64,000 nucleotides of DNA. It comes from Microdochium bolleyi. Taxonomy: Eukaryota; Ascomycota; Sordariomycetes; Xylariales; Microdochiaceae. Location: positions 186,001 to 250,000 of the forward strand of contig KQ964254.1 in assembly GCA_001566295.1 (NCBI GenBank), in the 5' to 3' direction. Numbering within the stretch: the first letter of the stretch is position 1; every line of letters starts with the position of its first letter. The translations under genes and the position numbers were made by a program. Positions 64,000 through 64,000 of this stretch are shown here, piece after piece. The notes under the pieces were generated by a model that saw only the letters and a program-made list of their open reading frames with translations, made no database searches and had not been told where the DNA came from.

Positions 64000-64000
64000 C

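Overview
The window looks like nuclear DNA from a filamentous ascomycete (Pezizomycotina, plausibly a Dothideomycete). The genes carry short 66-131 nt GT-AG introns, the coding DNA is GC-moderate, and the inventory fits: a fused five-domain AROM enzyme, a fungal phytochrome kinase, an HP1 protein, divergent intron-bearing H3/H4 genes, and an AT-rich island full of RIP-like decay. The class-level assignment is inference.

Gene order, left to right. A C2H2 transcription factor gene (minus) runs off the left edge. After 4.5 kb with no convincing gene come RAD3/XPD helicase (plus) and, convergent with it, PRP3 (minus). PRP3 shares a divergent promoter with RPA190, the largest subunit of RNA polymerase I (plus). 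A four-exon kappa-class GST/DsbA-like gene (plus) follows. Histone H3 (minus) and H4 (plus) are divergent around a 1.4 kb promoter with mirrored CCAAT and TATA-like elements. A 5.7 kb gene-poor stretch leads to an Rpn4-like zinc-finger gene (plus). Next are AROM (minus) and an intron-containing tRNA-Cys(GCA) gene (plus).

From about 36.8 to 46.6 kb the DNA turns strongly AT- and TpA-rich and no intact gene is visible. Two head-to-tail, stop-riddled copies of a Fot1/pogo-type DDE transposase can be read in it, with further degenerate direct repeats beside them. This is the appearance of a RIP-mutated transposon island.

Right of the island: a SET-domain protein (minus), a 1,529-residue phytochrome histidine kinase (plus), an uncharacterised 709-residue protein with a zinc-finger-like start (minus), HP1 with chromo and chromoshadow domains (plus), a 52-residue single-span membrane protein (plus), and an uncharacterised protein (minus) running off the right edge.

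The genes are mostly unlinked housekeeping functions: repair/transcription (RAD3, RPA190), splicing (PRP3), chromatin (H3, H4, SET protein, HP1), proteasome regulation (Rpn4-like), aromatic amino-acid synthesis (AROM) and light sensing (phytochrome). I see no new multi-gene system. The least explained items are the tandem transposase relics, the mirrored 13-bp histone element, the 52-residue membrane protein and the two uncharacterised proteins on the right. Exon boundaries were derived by hand from splice sites, reading frame and family motifs, and have not been tested against transcripts.
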